Assembly: GCF_963675585.1 (NCBI RefSeq)
Contig: NZ_OY776414.1
Location: 971,001 to 1,035,000, forward strand
Length of the DNA: 64,000 nt
Direction of reading: 5' to 3'
Source of the DNA: an uncultured Draconibacterium sp.
Lineage (GTDB): Bacteria > Bacteroidota > Bacteroidia > Bacteroidales > Prolixibacteraceae
Part shown: one piece after another, positions 8,492-17,638 of the stretch
Layout: each line of letters opens with the position of its first letter
Position numbering within the stretch: position 1 is the first letter of the stretch
Notes under the pieces: generated by a model
Seen by the model: the letters and a program-made list of their open reading frames with translations, nothing else
Databases searched by the model: none
What the model was told of the DNA's origin: nothing
Made by a program: the position numbers and the translations under genes

Positions 8492-11400
8492 TTAGAAAGT
8501 TACATTAACACCAAAAGTGAACGAACGGCTACGTGGGTACGATGAATAATCGAGACCCGGAGTTAAGGCACCGTAGCTGCTGCTTCTTGAAGTACTTACT
8601 TCGGGATCGTATCCTGAGTAATTGGTTAATAACCACAAGTTGTAACCTGTTGCGTAGAAACGTAAGTTGGAAATGCCCACTTTCGAAGTTAAGTTAGAAG
8701 GCAATGTATATCCAACAGTTAGAGTACTTAGACGTAAGAATGATCCATCTTCGATAGCCCAATCGCTAACAACAGCGGTTGCCTGACCAAATGAAGTATT
8801 ACCGCTCCAAATTGTTTTGTCTTTGTTTAACTCAGCCAACTGACCTAAATCGGTAATTACACCACCTGCTGTTCCTGTTATTGTTCCGTCAACATCGATG
8901 TAAGTAAAACGTTTGTCCGAACTCATTGAGCTCAACATATTTCCGTAACGGGTTCTGTAAAGTTGGTTGTAATCAATTTTACCCGAGTTGTATACATCGT
9001 TTCCAATCGACCAGTTAAACAGAATTGAAGCATCAAAACCTTTGTAAGTTGCGTCAAAACTAAAACCTCCAATTGCATTTGGCAGCGCGCTTCCGATCAC
9101 TTTTCGGTCGAGGCTGTTGATTTCGCCATCGTTGTTTAAATCTTTCAGTTTCATGTAACCCGGACGAACGTCGCTAACTCCAAGTGTGTTTTTTGCATTT
9201 GGAACACCTTCGGCCAAAGTATACGTTCCGGCAACAGCATCGTAAGCACTAAAATCGCTGGTTGTGTACATTCCATCGTTTACATACCCGTAAATTAAAC
9301 CAATAGTCTGACCAACAGCCAGGTAGTAATCGTCGCGGTCTTTTAGGTCGGTACTAGCCCAGTTCGACTGGAAGAAACGCTCGTCAGTTCCGTCTAATTC
9401 ATCAATGTTGGCTTTGTTAATACCAAAGTTGAAATTGGTTCTTAAGGTAAAATCAGAAGTTTCAACCAATGTTGCATTTAACATTAATTCGAAACCTTTA
9501 TTCGATGTACTACCAATGTTGTTCCATTGAGTGCTAAAACCCGAGATAGGAGAAATAGCCGATGCCAAAAGTAAGTCTTTGGTTGTATTGTTATACAAGT
9601 CGATGTTACCGCTAATTCTACCGTTAAACATCATAAAGTCTAAACCTAAGTTTCGGTTAATGGTTGTTTCCCAAACCAAATCAGGGTTGTATAAAGTTGA
9701 TCCTTCCGGCGAATAATAAGCATTCTCGGTGTTGGTACCCATACCCGGGCCTCTTGTTGTACTTGCATCGAATAAAAACTTGGTAGCATTCGACGAAATA
9801 CGGTCGTTACCCGTTGTACCGTAACTAACACGAAGTTTTAACTCATCCACTTTGTCGGCACCTGCCATAAAAGCTTCTTCGTTAATTTTCCAACCCAAAG
9901 CAACAGCAGGGAAAATACCCACTCTGTTTTCTTTCGAGAATTTGCTCGACATATCAGAACGTACAGTAGCTGTAACCAGGTATTTTTCTCTGAATTGGTA
10001 ATTTGCTCTTCCAAAGAAAGACAGACGGTTTTGTTCGGTAGATTCTGATGTTCCGTAAGAGTTTAACTCACCCAACGCCATATTGGCAAACATTTCATCG
10101 GGTTGCATCGACTCTCTGAATTTGATTGCTCTAACTCCGCTCGATTTACCTCCGTTTGAGTAGGTTTCGTGTCCTAATAAAATATCAAGGCTGTGTTCGC
10201 CCAAATCTTCGAATACATACTGAGCTGTATTTAACCAACGTAAAGAACTGTTGTCGTAATTGTTAATGGTACCAAGCGGTAAACTACTACCTTCCTGCTG
10301 CGCAGTACTGGTTAACGGACCGTAATACCTTAAACGTTCATCAAAAGTCTGGCTATTCGAGATTGTTGTTTTTAAAGTCAGCGTTTTTAACGGATTCCAG
10401 GTTAAACCTCCCTGTAATACATAGTTTTTTGTATTTCGCTGTCTCCAGTCTTGTTCGGCCAGTTCAAGCGGATTAATCATACTAAGTAAGAATGATTGGT
10501 AGTCGTCGTCGCTGTTAATGCTGTTTAAGTCAATATCCAGCTCGTCGGCAATACCGTTTACCGGACGGGCAGTAATAATGTTCTTAACGCGTAATTGCGA
10601 ACTTCCGGATGTTCCTGCTCCGTCAACCTTAGTGTCGGTGATTCTTGCAGAAGTTTCCAGTTTTAACGATTTTGCAATTTCATGGTTCAGTTTAAAGTTA
10701 ATGGTGTTTCGTTTGTAACCATTACCTACCATAATACCTTCATCGTTGTTGCTTGATAAACTCAAACTAATTTTGGTTGTTTTTGTTCCTCCGCTAACAC
10801 TAATGTTGTGCATTTGCGAAACCGTAGGATCGCCAAACAGTTCTTCCTGCCAATCGTTTGGTTTTTTGTACTGGTACAGTTCAAGGTCTTCGTATTTACC
10901 GTAGTATTTTTCGAAATTGTTCAAATCCGACTCCGAACGTAAAATGGCGTATTCATACTGCATCATAACAAATTCATACGGATCGAGTACATCGTATTTA
11001 CGTTCCTGTGGTAAGGTTTTAACCTGAACATAACCGTTGTAAGTTACTGTTGTTTTACCTTCGGTAGGACTTTTGGTTGTAATAAGGATTACACCGTTTG
11101 CAGCCTGCGCACCATAAATTGCAGTTGCGGCCGCATCTTTTAATACGTTAATACTCGAAATGTCAGTAGGAGGGATGTCGCGGATACTGCTTACAATAAA
11201 TCCGTCAACTACATAAAGAGGAGAGTTGTCTTGTGTTACAGAACCACCCCCACGAACACGTATTACAACTTCAGCATCGGGCGATCCGTCAGTAGTAATA
11301 ATGTTAACACCGGGAAGTCGACCTTTGATGGCTTCAGCAGCGTTTGCTACCGGAATTTTTTTCAAAGTTTCACTCGACATGGTTGCCATTGATCCTGTTA

Positions 11401-11794
11401 AATCGCGACGACGTGCAGTACCGTATCCAACGGCAACAACTTCGTCTAAACCAATTGAGGCACTTTCAAGCTGAACATTAATTTCTGTTTTTCCGTTTAC
11501 CGGAATTTCCTGCGGAGTATATCCTATAAAGGAATACATCAGAACTGCATCGGAACCGGAAACGTCAATTTGGTAAGAACCGTCGATTTGAGTAATCGTT
11601 CCTTTTGTGGTTCCTTTAATAACAACGTTTACCCCGGGAAGTTCTTCACCCGTTTTTTGGTCGGTTATTTTACCTTTTACTACCTGAGAATAGGACGTAA
11701 AGGCAAAAATAAACTGAGCCAAAACCAAAACAACCACGAAACGAAGCATACTTTGCAATCGTAGTTTTTGATTTTTACTTTTTTTGTTTACCAT
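8492..11794 (-). CDS. susC-like: SusC/RagA-family TonB-dependent glycan transporter
   Basis: A 1100-residue outer-membrane beta-barrel that imports oligosaccharides using TonB energy. In order: signal peptide (about 1-37, ends SYSQ), carboxypeptidase-D-regulatory-like domain (about 38-118, GKITDQKTGEELPGVNV), plug with the family signature VAVGYGTARRRDLTG and the LKDAAATAIYGAQAANGV block, then the barrel ending in the terminal strand FTFGVNVTF with a C-terminal Phe. The length is normal for SusC. It is the first gene of the structural operon; a TACATTTG promoter box lies about 60 bases upstream of its ATG and a repeat cluster lies further up. The substrate is inferred to be pectin fragments. 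Confidence 0.96.
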   Translation of the reverse strand: MVNKKSKNQKLRLQSMLRFVVVLVLAQFIFAFTSYSQVVKGKITDQKTGEELPGVNVVIKGTTKGTITQIDGSYQIDVSGSDAVLMYSFIGYTPQEIPVNGKTEINVQLESASIGLDEVVAVGYGTARRRDLTGSMATMSSETLKKIPVANAAEAIKGRLPGVNIITTDGSPDAEVVIRVRGGGSVTQDNSPLYVVDGFIVSSIRDIPPTDISSINVLKDAAATAIYGAQAANGVILITTKSPTEGKTTVTYNGYVQVKTLPQERKYDVLDPYEFVMMQYEYAILRSESDLNNFEKYYGKYEDLELYQYKKPNDWQEELFGDPTVSQMHNISVSGGTKTTKISLSLSSNNDEGIMVGNGYKRNTINFKLNHEIAKSLKLETSARITDTKVDGAGTSGSSQLRVKNIITARPVNGIADELDIDLNSINSDDDYQSFLLSMINPLELAEQDWRQRNTKNYVLQGGLTWNPLKTLTLKTTISNSQTFDERLRYYGPLTSTAQQEGSSLPLGTINNYDNSSLRWLNTAQYVFEDLGEHSLDILLGHETYSNGGKSSGVRAIKFRESMQPDEMFANMALGELNSYGTSESTEQNRLSFFGRANYQFREKYLVTATVRSDMSSKFSKENRVGIFPAVALGWKINEEAFMAGADKVDELKLRVSYGTTGNDRISSNATKFLFDASTTRGPGMGTNTENAYYSPEGSTLYNPDLVWETTINRNLGLDFMMFNGRISGNIDLYNNTTKDLLLASAISPISGFSTQWNNIGSTSNKGFELMLNATLVETSDFTLRTNFNFGINKANIDELDGTDERFFQSNWASTDLKDRDDYYLAVGQTIGLIYGYVNDGMYTTSDFSAYDAVAGTYTLAEGVPNAKNTLGVSDVRPGYMKLKDLNNDGEINSLDRKVIGSALPNAIGGFSFDATYKGFDASILFNWSIGNDVYNSGKIDYNQLYRTRYGNMLSSMSSDKRFTYIDVDGTITGTAGGVITDLGQLAELNKDKTIWSGNTSFGQATAVVSDWAIEDGSFLRLSTLTVGYTLPSNLTSKVGISNLRFYATGYNLWLLTNYSGYDPEVSTSRSSSYGALTPGLDYSSYPRSRSFTFGVNVTF

Positions 11795-11855
11795 ACTTTT
11801 AGATTTAATTAGAAAAACATTATTGATTATGTTAGAATTAATTTTCGACTACTGT

Positions 11856-11863
11856 CAAATGTA
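11856..11863 (-). promoter_or_regulatory. Candidate -7 box for the pectin operon (susC promoter)
   Basis: On the minus strand the sequence reads TACATTTG, an exact match to the Bacteroidota -7 consensus TAnnTTTG. It would start transcription near 11850 and give a leader of about 55 bases before the susC ATG. No TTG box is visible at the usual 17-23 base distance upstream. That would fit a promoter dependent on an activator such as the HTCS encoded next door. Confidence 0.5.
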
Positions 11864-11944
11864 AAATTACGCTACACTTAAGTACCGTATTTTACTTACA
11901 CGTTCATTCGTTTCTTTGGTTTCAATCTGTTTGGAAAATTACAG

Positions 11945-12018
11945 ATTCCGGAATGGTTTTGATTTTAAATCTTCCCAAATAATACCGCCAGATTTCCCGA
12001 AAGAGGGAGATATTTCCC
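11945..12018. promoter_or_regulatory. Cluster of phased TTCCC repeats upstream of susC, candidate HTCS operator
   Basis: Within the 333-base gap between the regulator and susC are three direct repeats: CTTCCCAAA (from 11971), TTTCCCGAA (from 11993) and TTTCCCAAA (from 12013). Their CCC cores start at 11974, 11996 and 12016, that is 22 and 20 bases apart, close to two turns of the helix. A perfect 10-bp palindrome, ATTCCGGAAT, lies at 11945-11954, nearer the promoter. Phased direct repeats upstream of a promoter lacking a -33 box are what an AraC-type regulator would bind. The assignment is inference; the repeats themselves are seen directly. The rest of the gap shows nothing else. Confidence 0.5.
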
Positions 12019-12127
12019 AAAAAGCGGGTACTCTGGATTGAAATTAAAGTGAAAAAACACAGAGATAGTGTCTAATGTTCAGTAGATCAGGCATTTATGG
12101 TGATGGGGCTGTTAAAACGTAGTAATG

Positions 12128-15100
12128 CTATTTTTCTTTCTTTTCCTGCGAAATGTATTCGCTTGCACTCATTCCAAATTCACGTTTAAAACACTTTCTG
12201 AAATGCGATAAATCTTTAAATCCAACTTCGTAAGCCACCTCCGAAATGTTCATTTTATTTTGCGATAGAAGTTGTGAGGCACGCTTTAAACGAATGTGTC
12301 GGATAAACTCTTTTACGGTCATGTCGGTTAGTGCATGCAGTTTTCTGTATAACTGCATTCTGCTTACTCCAACTTTCACCGAGAAATTTTCAATATCAAG
12401 TTCGCTGTCCGAAATATTTTCTTCTACAATTTCGATGGCTCGTTGCAGGAATTTTTCGTCGTGCGAAGTAATTACCACATTTTTAGGTTCGAGCACCACA
12501 GTTCCAGTGTATTTTTGTTTTAACGATTCGCGGATAGACAGCACATTTTCAACTTTAACCTGCAATACCGACAAATCAAATGGTTTGGTAATGTAGTCGT
12601 CGGCTCCGGTGGTTAAACCTTTAATTTCATTCTCTTTTGAGTGCATGGCAGTAAGCAGCAATACCGGAATATGAGAAGTTCGTTCGTCGTTTTTAATCCG
12701 TTTGCACAACTCGTAGCCATTCGAAACAGGCATTAAAATATCGCTGATAACAATGTCGGGAATGGCTTTTAACGCTAGCTCCCAACCTTCATCTCCGTTT
12801 TTGGCTTCAATTATTTTATAGCTTGAATTAAAATGGCTGGAGATAAACTGACGTACATCAGGATTGTCGTCAACTACCAACATAATTTTTTCACCCGGTA
12901 TTTCACTGCTTTCTTCAAGCTGTTTTTCCAGATCGATATAATCGGCGTCTATTCCTTTTGGAAGACTGGCCGTTTCTGTTGTTTTGTGTTGAATGGTAGC
13001 TAAGTACGGTATTCGAATTGTAAATTTAGTTCCCATGCCGGTTTTACTGCTTACAAAAATTTCGCCTTTGTGCAGTTTCACCAATTCCTTAACAAGTGCC
13101 AATCCAATACCGGCGCCTGAGTTTCCATCTTCTTCATCAGACTGAAAAAAGCGGTTGAATATTTTTTTTATGTTCTGCGGCGGAATTCCCCGGCCTGTGT
13201 CTTTAACTGTAATTTCAATAAATTGTTTGTCTTTGCTTGTGTTGTGAAAATCATCGTCTTCGGAGTTAAAAACAAGCGAAAGCGTTACAGAAACCGAACC
13301 TCCGGGAGCCGTAAATTTAAAGGCATTTGAAAGCAGGTTGTTGATGATTTTTTCAATTTTATCGTGATCGAAAACCGCAGTTAATTTCTTTTTTAAAGTG
13401 GTAAATTTTAATTGTATCTGTTTTTCATCTGCAAAATCGTTAAACGAATGTACCAGTGTTTCAATAAAACGTACAATATCGGCTTCGGTTAAATTAAGTT
13501 TTAAATTGCCGGTTTGTAATTTTCTAAAATCGAGTAACTGATTTATTAAACGATCGAGATTGTTTGCATTTCGGTGCATTAATTGCAGGTTTTCTTTCAC
13601 TTCTGCAGGACTAGCCTCGTTTTTCAATAGCTTGTTTAAAGGCCCAAGTATTAAGGTTAAAGGAGTTCTGATTTCGTGCGAAATGTTGGTGAAGAATTTC
13701 AGCTTTAACATATCCAGCTCATGCAGTTTACGCGCATTAAGTCGTTCAACAACCAGCTGGCTTTTAATTTTTTCGCGATTGATGAAAAAATGAACCAGGG
13801 TATAAATCAAACCAATAATAAATAAAATAAGCAGCGTTAAAAACCATTTCGTTTTCCAAAATGGCGGAAGTACTGTAATGTATAGCTGCAATTCTTTTCC
13901 TCCTTCCGGATTCCCCGGAACTACCCGTTTTACATGTAATACATAATCGCCCGGATTTAAATTGGTATAGGTAGCCGAACGGTTGATGCTGGGATCGTTC
14001 CATTCTTCGCTAAATCCTTCCAATCGATAAGTGTACATGTTTTTATTGCTGTTTACATAGTTTAATGCAGCAAATTCGAGGGTGAAAATATTCTGATCGT
14101 AATTGAGTATCAGGTGATCGGTTTCTGAAATACTTTTTTGAAGTACCGATTTTTTATCATTTCCAATTTCAACCGATTTGTACAGAATTTTGAAATCAGT
14201 AAAAACAAGAGGTACGTCGTTGTCGACAGAGATAATCTCGGACGGATTAAATCGATTAAATCCGGATATGGATCCAAAAAGCAAGTCGCCGGATTTTGTT
14301 TTGTAGGCAGCTCCATAACAAAACTGATTGTTGCTTAATCCATCTTTGTTTGTAAAATTTTGAAAGTAATTGTTCTCAATGTCTAGTTTCGATAAACCGT
14401 TGTTTGTGCTGATCCATAGGTAATTATCGTCGTCTTCTAAAATACATAGTGCGTGATTGTTTGCCAGTCCATCGCTTTCGTTGTAGTAGCTTATCGGACC
14501 GGTAAATGGCGAATATAAAGCTATTCCCTTATCGTTGGTTGCAATCCATATCCTGTTTTTAGAATCTTCAAACATGGTTCGGGAATGCTCAGGGAATCGT
14601 TTGGTGGTTTGTTTATTTTTATTGAAAACGACCACATCATCCATACTTCCTGCCCAAAGATTGTTTTGCGAATCAAATTCCAGCCACGAAACTCCTACCG
14701 AACCGTTGATTTTTTTCTGGTGCCTGAATGTATTTGTTTCTGAATCAAATTTATCAATACCCGAGGCACTTGCAACCCAAATTTCACCATCATTGTCCAT
14801 TGCTATGTCCCACACACGATTGTCTGATAAACTATTCGGATCGTCGGGATTGTGCTGGAAATGTTTTATTTGTTTTGTTTTCAGGTTAATAATATCGATA
14901 CCACCTAAAAAAGAACCCACCCATAAATTTCCTTTGCCATCATCGAGAAAGGCTTTAATACAATTCTTTGAAATGGTATTTTTATTGTTCTCCTCATACA
15001 TTAAATATTGGTAGGTACCCGATTTTGGATCGTAAATATTTATGCCTCCGTCTTCTGTTCCAATCCAGATATTGTCTTTTTCGTCAATCCAGAATGCATA

Positions 15101-16213
15101 AACAATGCTGCTGTTTAAATAGTTGTTTTCGCCAGGCAGGGCGCTGTAGTTGTGAAAAACCTGTTTTCTTTTTGCCAGTAAATTTAAACCACCGCGCGTA
15201 CCAATCCAGGTTTCGCCGCGTGCATCATGAAAAATGGAAAGTACGGAAGTGTTTGATAAACTTCTCGGATCGTTTTCGTTGTGTCTGAAATAGCCGGTAA
15301 TTCCTTCCCCTTTTTTGTATTTGTAGAAGCCACCGCGGGTTCCGATCCAATATTCACCAAAAAAACCTTTCGAAATGGTTTTTACTGTTTCCGAACGTTC
15401 AACTTCAGGTTCGAGCTTTAATTTTTTTACTGAATAATCCAGCGGGCTCACTAAAAATAATCCAGCCGAATAGGTTCCAATCCACATCAAACCTTCATCA
15501 TCCATATAAAGTTCCCAAATTTCTTTATTTTGATTTTTTTGAAATGGAAGAGTAAATGAATCCAGTATATTGTTTTTGGGATTGTAAATGTAGACTCCGG
15601 TATTTGTCCCTATCCAAAGGTTCCCTGCATTGTCGAATTGCAATTCCCGAACAAAATTCCCTTCAAATTTTAAATCCGGATTTGAACTAATCGGATTAAG
15701 TACTGTAATATTTCCTAAGGTATCAAGCATTAAAACGTTAAAATCGGTCCCCATCCAAATGGTTCCGTTTTCATCTTGTTGAATGTCGTTTACTGAAATA
15801 CTGTTGTTTTGGTATTCAGGGTGGTTGAAAAATGGATGATAGAATTTTTCTTTATCTCTGTCGAAAATATTGAGTCCGCCGCTTTCGGTACCCACTAATA
15901 AATTTCCGTTTAAATCTTCTTTAATAACACGTACCAGGTTGCCTTTTAAACTCGCACTGTCGCCTGGATTTGGAGTGAAGTTTACAAAGTTGTAACCATC
16001 AAAACGACTTAATCCCTGGCTGGTGCCAATCCACATCCAGCCTTTCGAATCCTGAAAAATGCACTGAATTTGATTATTGGGCAATCCGTCTTCCTGAGAA
16101 AAAATATCGAAACTGATTTCGGAAGTCACAGCACCATTCGAAACCGATTTAAGCATCAGTGACAATACCACTACAAAAAACCACACCAATCTCTTTTCTA
16201 CACCTGTTCTCAT
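12128..16213 (-). CDS. Hybrid two-component system sensor/regulator (HTCS) of the pectin locus
   Basis: One polypeptide of 1361 residues senses a sugar ligand in the periplasm and activates transcription. Order: signal sequence (1-27), a long two-component-regulator propeller region with repeated blade motifs such as GWMWIGTSQGLSRFDGY, FVSQEDGLPNN-like openings and NLWIGTNTGVY (about 30-700), a Y_Y_Y domain, one membrane segment (about 790-810), histidine kinase core with His846 in NISHEIRTPL and ATP-binding boxes NLLSNAFKF, GRGIPP and GAGIGLAL, receiver domain with Asp1158 in VISDILMP, and a C-terminal AraC-type DNA-binding domain. The ATG at 16213 is chosen because it has AGGGG 8 bases upstream, and a -7 promoter box covers the alternative TTG start at 16246. 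It lies immediately upstream of the susC operon and is its presumed regulator. Confidence 0.93.
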   Translation of the reverse strand: MRTGVEKRLVWFFVVVLSLMLKSVSNGAVTSEISFDIFSQEDGLPNNQIQCIFQDSKGWMWIGTSQGLSRFDGYNFVNFTPNPGDSASLKGNLVRVIKEDLNGNLLVGTESGGLNIFDRDKEKFYHPFFNHPEYQNNSISVNDIQQDENGTIWMGTDFNVLMLDTLGNITVLNPISSNPDLKFEGNFVRELQFDNAGNLWIGTNTGVYIYNPKNNILDSFTLPFQKNQNKEIWELYMDDEGLMWIGTYSAGLFLVSPLDYSVKKLKLEPEVERSETVKTISKGFFGEYWIGTRGGFYKYKKGEGITGYFRHNENDPRSLSNTSVLSIFHDARGETWIGTRGGLNLLAKRKQVFHNYSALPGENNYLNSSIVYAFWIDEKDNIWIGTEDGGINIYDPKSGTYQYLMYEENNKNTISKNCIKAFLDDGKGNLWVGSFLGGIDIINLKTKQIKHFQHNPDDPNSLSDNRVWDIAMDNDGEIWVASASGIDKFDSETNTFRHQKKINGSVGVSWLEFDSQNNLWAGSMDDVVVFNKNKQTTKRFPEHSRTMFEDSKNRIWIATNDKGIALYSPFTGPISYYNESDGLANNHALCILEDDDNYLWISTNNGLSKLDIENNYFQNFTNKDGLSNNQFCYGAAYKTKSGDLLFGSISGFNRFNPSEIISVDNDVPLVFTDFKILYKSVEIGNDKKSVLQKSISETDHLILNYDQNIFTLEFAALNYVNSNKNMYTYRLEGFSEEWNDPSINRSATYTNLNPGDYVLHVKRVVPGNPEGGKELQLYITVLPPFWKTKWFLTLLILFIIGLIYTLVHFFINREKIKSQLVVERLNARKLHELDMLKLKFFTNISHEIRTPLTLILGPLNKLLKNEASPAEVKENLQLMHRNANNLDRLINQLLDFRKLQTGNLKLNLTEADIVRFIETLVHSFNDFADEKQIQLKFTTLKKKLTAVFDHDKIEKIINNLLSNAFKFTAPGGSVSVTLSLVFNSEDDDFHNTSKDKQFIEITVKDTGRGIPPQNIKKIFNRFFQSDEEDGNSGAGIGLALVKELVKLHKGEIFVSSKTGMGTKFTIRIPYLATIQHKTTETASLPKGIDADYIDLEKQLEESSEIPGEKIMLVVDDNPDVRQFISSHFNSSYKIIEAKNGDEGWELALKAIPDIVISDILMPVSNGYELCKRIKNDERTSHIPVLLLTAMHSKENEIKGLTTGADDYITKPFDLSVLQVKVENVLSIRESLKQKYTGTVVLEPKNVVITSHDEKFLQRAIEIVEENISDSELDIENFSVKVGVSRMQLYRKLHALTDMTVKEFIRHIRLKRASQLLSQNKMNISEVAYEVGFKDLSHFRKCFKREFGMSASEYISQEKKEK

Positions 16214-16243
16214 TTGATTATCCCCTAATTTTTGTCGCTGTCT

Positions 16244-16251
16244 CAAAAATA
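16244..16251 (-). promoter_or_regulatory. Candidate -7 box of the HTCS gene
   Basis: TATTTTTG on the minus strand matches TAnnTTTG and lies 30 bases upstream of the chosen ATG at 16213. It overlaps a possible TTG start at 16246, which argues against that longer reading. Together with the terminator at 16466-16496 it suggests the regulator has its own promoter. The rest of 16252-16465 shows nothing recognisable. Confidence 0.45.
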
Positions 16252-16465
16252 CAAATAACGAGAATTTTATTTAACTACCTCGTTTCGACCGGTAAAAATA
16301 GAAAATTGCTTGAATATTATTGGAATAAGTTTGCAGCAAGAGGTAAATGTGAAAGGTTTGAAAACCTGATTTTTGTGTTGGCGCAGGCAAATTTTTTCTA
16401 CACTGATTGGTGCCTGTCGACTTGTGTTTTAGTAAAGGAGTTAAAAGCTGTCAGCGGAATAAAAT

Positions 16466-16496
16466 AAAGCACCTCCTAAACATTAGAAAGTGCTTT
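16466..16496 (-). terminator. Terminator after ornithine carbamoyltransferase
   Basis: AAAGCAC (16466-16472) and GTGCTTT (16490-16496) form a 7-bp stem. On the minus strand it follows the arcB stop by 36 bases and is trailed by TATTTTATT. It would separate the arc genes from the HTCS gene downstream. Confidence 0.65.
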
Positions 16497-16532
16497 TTCA
16501 AAATTCCGTATTAATAAACAAAACTATGTGCG

Positions 16533-17531
16533 CTAGGCCAGTGTAGCAACCATAACAGCTTTAATGGTGTGCATTCGGTTTTCTGCTTCGTCGAAAACAA
16601 TGGAAGCTTCGCTTTCAAATACATCCTCCGAAACTTCCATGGCTTCAATTCCAAATTTTTTGAAAATTTCTTCACCAACTTTTGTTTCGCGGTTGTGGAA
16701 GGCGGGCAGACAATGAAGAAATTTAACGTCTGGATTTCCGGTAAGATTCATTGTTTTTTGATTTACCTGGTAGGGGAGTAATTGTTTTATTCGTTCGGCC
16801 CAAACTTCGTCTGGTTCGCCCATCGAAACCCACACATCGGTATATAAAAAGTCGCAGTTCTTAACAGCTTCTTCAACATTGTCAGTTATTAAAATTTTGC
16901 CTCCGTTTTGAGCCGCAATTTCGCGGCACTGGTTTTGCAAATCGTTTGCAGGTTGGCATTCTGCCGGTGCTGCGGCCCTAAAATCCATTCCCAGTTTGGC
17001 TGCTCCAACCATTAACGAATTTCCCATGTTGTTGCGGGCATCGCCCAGATAGCAAAATTTAATTTCTGAAAGTGGCTTGTTCGAATGTTCTTTCATGGTT
17101 AAAAAATCGGCTAAAATCTGTGTGGGATGAAATTCGTTGGTTAAACCATTCCACACCGGTACACCTGCATATTTACCCAATTCTTCAACAATGTCTTGTC
17201 CAAAACCACGGTATTCAATCCCGTCATACATTCGGCCTAAAACACGGGCCGTGTCTTTCATCGACTCCTTTTGTCCGATTTGGGAACCTGAAGGCCCAAG
17301 ATAGGTAACTTTAGCTCCCTGGTCATACGCTGCCACTTCAAATGCGCAACGCGTGCGTGTTGATGCTTTTTCGAAGATCAAGGCAATGTTTTTACCTGTT
17401 AATTGAGCTTGTTCGGTACCCGCATATTTTGCTTTTTTCAACGATTCTGCCAGTTCCAATAAAAAGTTAATTTCTTTTGTTGAGAAATCGAGGAGTTTTA
17501 GAAAGTTCCTGTTTTTTAAATTGAATGCCAT
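16533..17531 (-). CDS. arcB: Ornithine carbamoyltransferase, probably catabolic
   Basis: This 332-residue enzyme interconverts ornithine plus carbamoyl phosphate and citrulline plus phosphate in the cytoplasm. The carbamoyl-phosphate site STRTRC is at 57-62 and HPTQ at 135-138. The ornithine loop DVWVSMGE is near 232-239 and HCLPAFH at 273-279, all intact, so it is a true OTC rather than a divergent carbamoyltransferase. Length and motifs match the ArcB/ArgI group. The gene upstream on the same strand is carbamate kinase, which argues for running in the citrulline-breakdown direction to make ATP. No arginine deiminase gene is present in the window. An anabolic ArgF role cannot be excluded from sequence. 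Confidence 0.88.
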   Translation of the reverse strand: MAFNLKNRNFLKLLDFSTKEINFLLELAESLKKAKYAGTEQAQLTGKNIALIFEKASTRTRCAFEVAAYDQGAKVTYLGPSGSQIGQKESMKDTARVLGRMYDGIEYRGFGQDIVEELGKYAGVPVWNGLTNEFHPTQILADFLTMKEHSNKPLSEIKFCYLGDARNNMGNSLMVGAAKLGMDFRAAAPAECQPANDLQNQCREIAAQNGGKILITDNVEEAVKNCDFLYTDVWVSMGEPDEVWAERIKQLLPYQVNQKTMNLTGNPDVKFLHCLPAFHNRETKVGEEIFKKFGIEAMEVSEDVFESEASIVFDEAENRMHTIKAVMVATLA

Positions 17532-17555
17532 GATGTTTGATTATTTGTTGTACTT

Positions 17556-17611
17556 AAATTGCTAAATTGATAAACTGTTAAATTGATAAATTGACAAATT
17601 GTTAAATTGTT
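17556..17611. repeat. Seven tandem copies of an 8-bp unit, AAATTGNN
   Basis: Exactly phased units follow one another: AAATTGCT, AAATTGAT, AAACTGTT, AAATTGAT, AAATTGAC, AAATTGTT, AAATTGTT. They fill most of the 107 bases between the arcC stop and the arcB start. The unit is not a multiple of three and lies outside coding sequence. It could be slippage-generated spacer DNA or a binding or processing region that sets the ratio of the two messages. Confidence 0.85.
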
Positions 17612-17638
17612 TACTGTGACTGCAACTGCCAACTTTCT

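Noticed and set aside
14535-15014. A 159-codon plus-strand frame inside the HTCS gene, and similar long antisense frames such as 3551-3910
   Set aside because: They lie antisense to genes with intact domain motifs, have no recognisable domains or promoter, and follow from codon bias of the real strand.
16214-16246. Longer HTCS start at a TTG (16246)
   Set aside because: A TATTTTTG promoter box overlaps it and the ATG at 16213 has AGGGG just upstream and gives a clean signal sequence.
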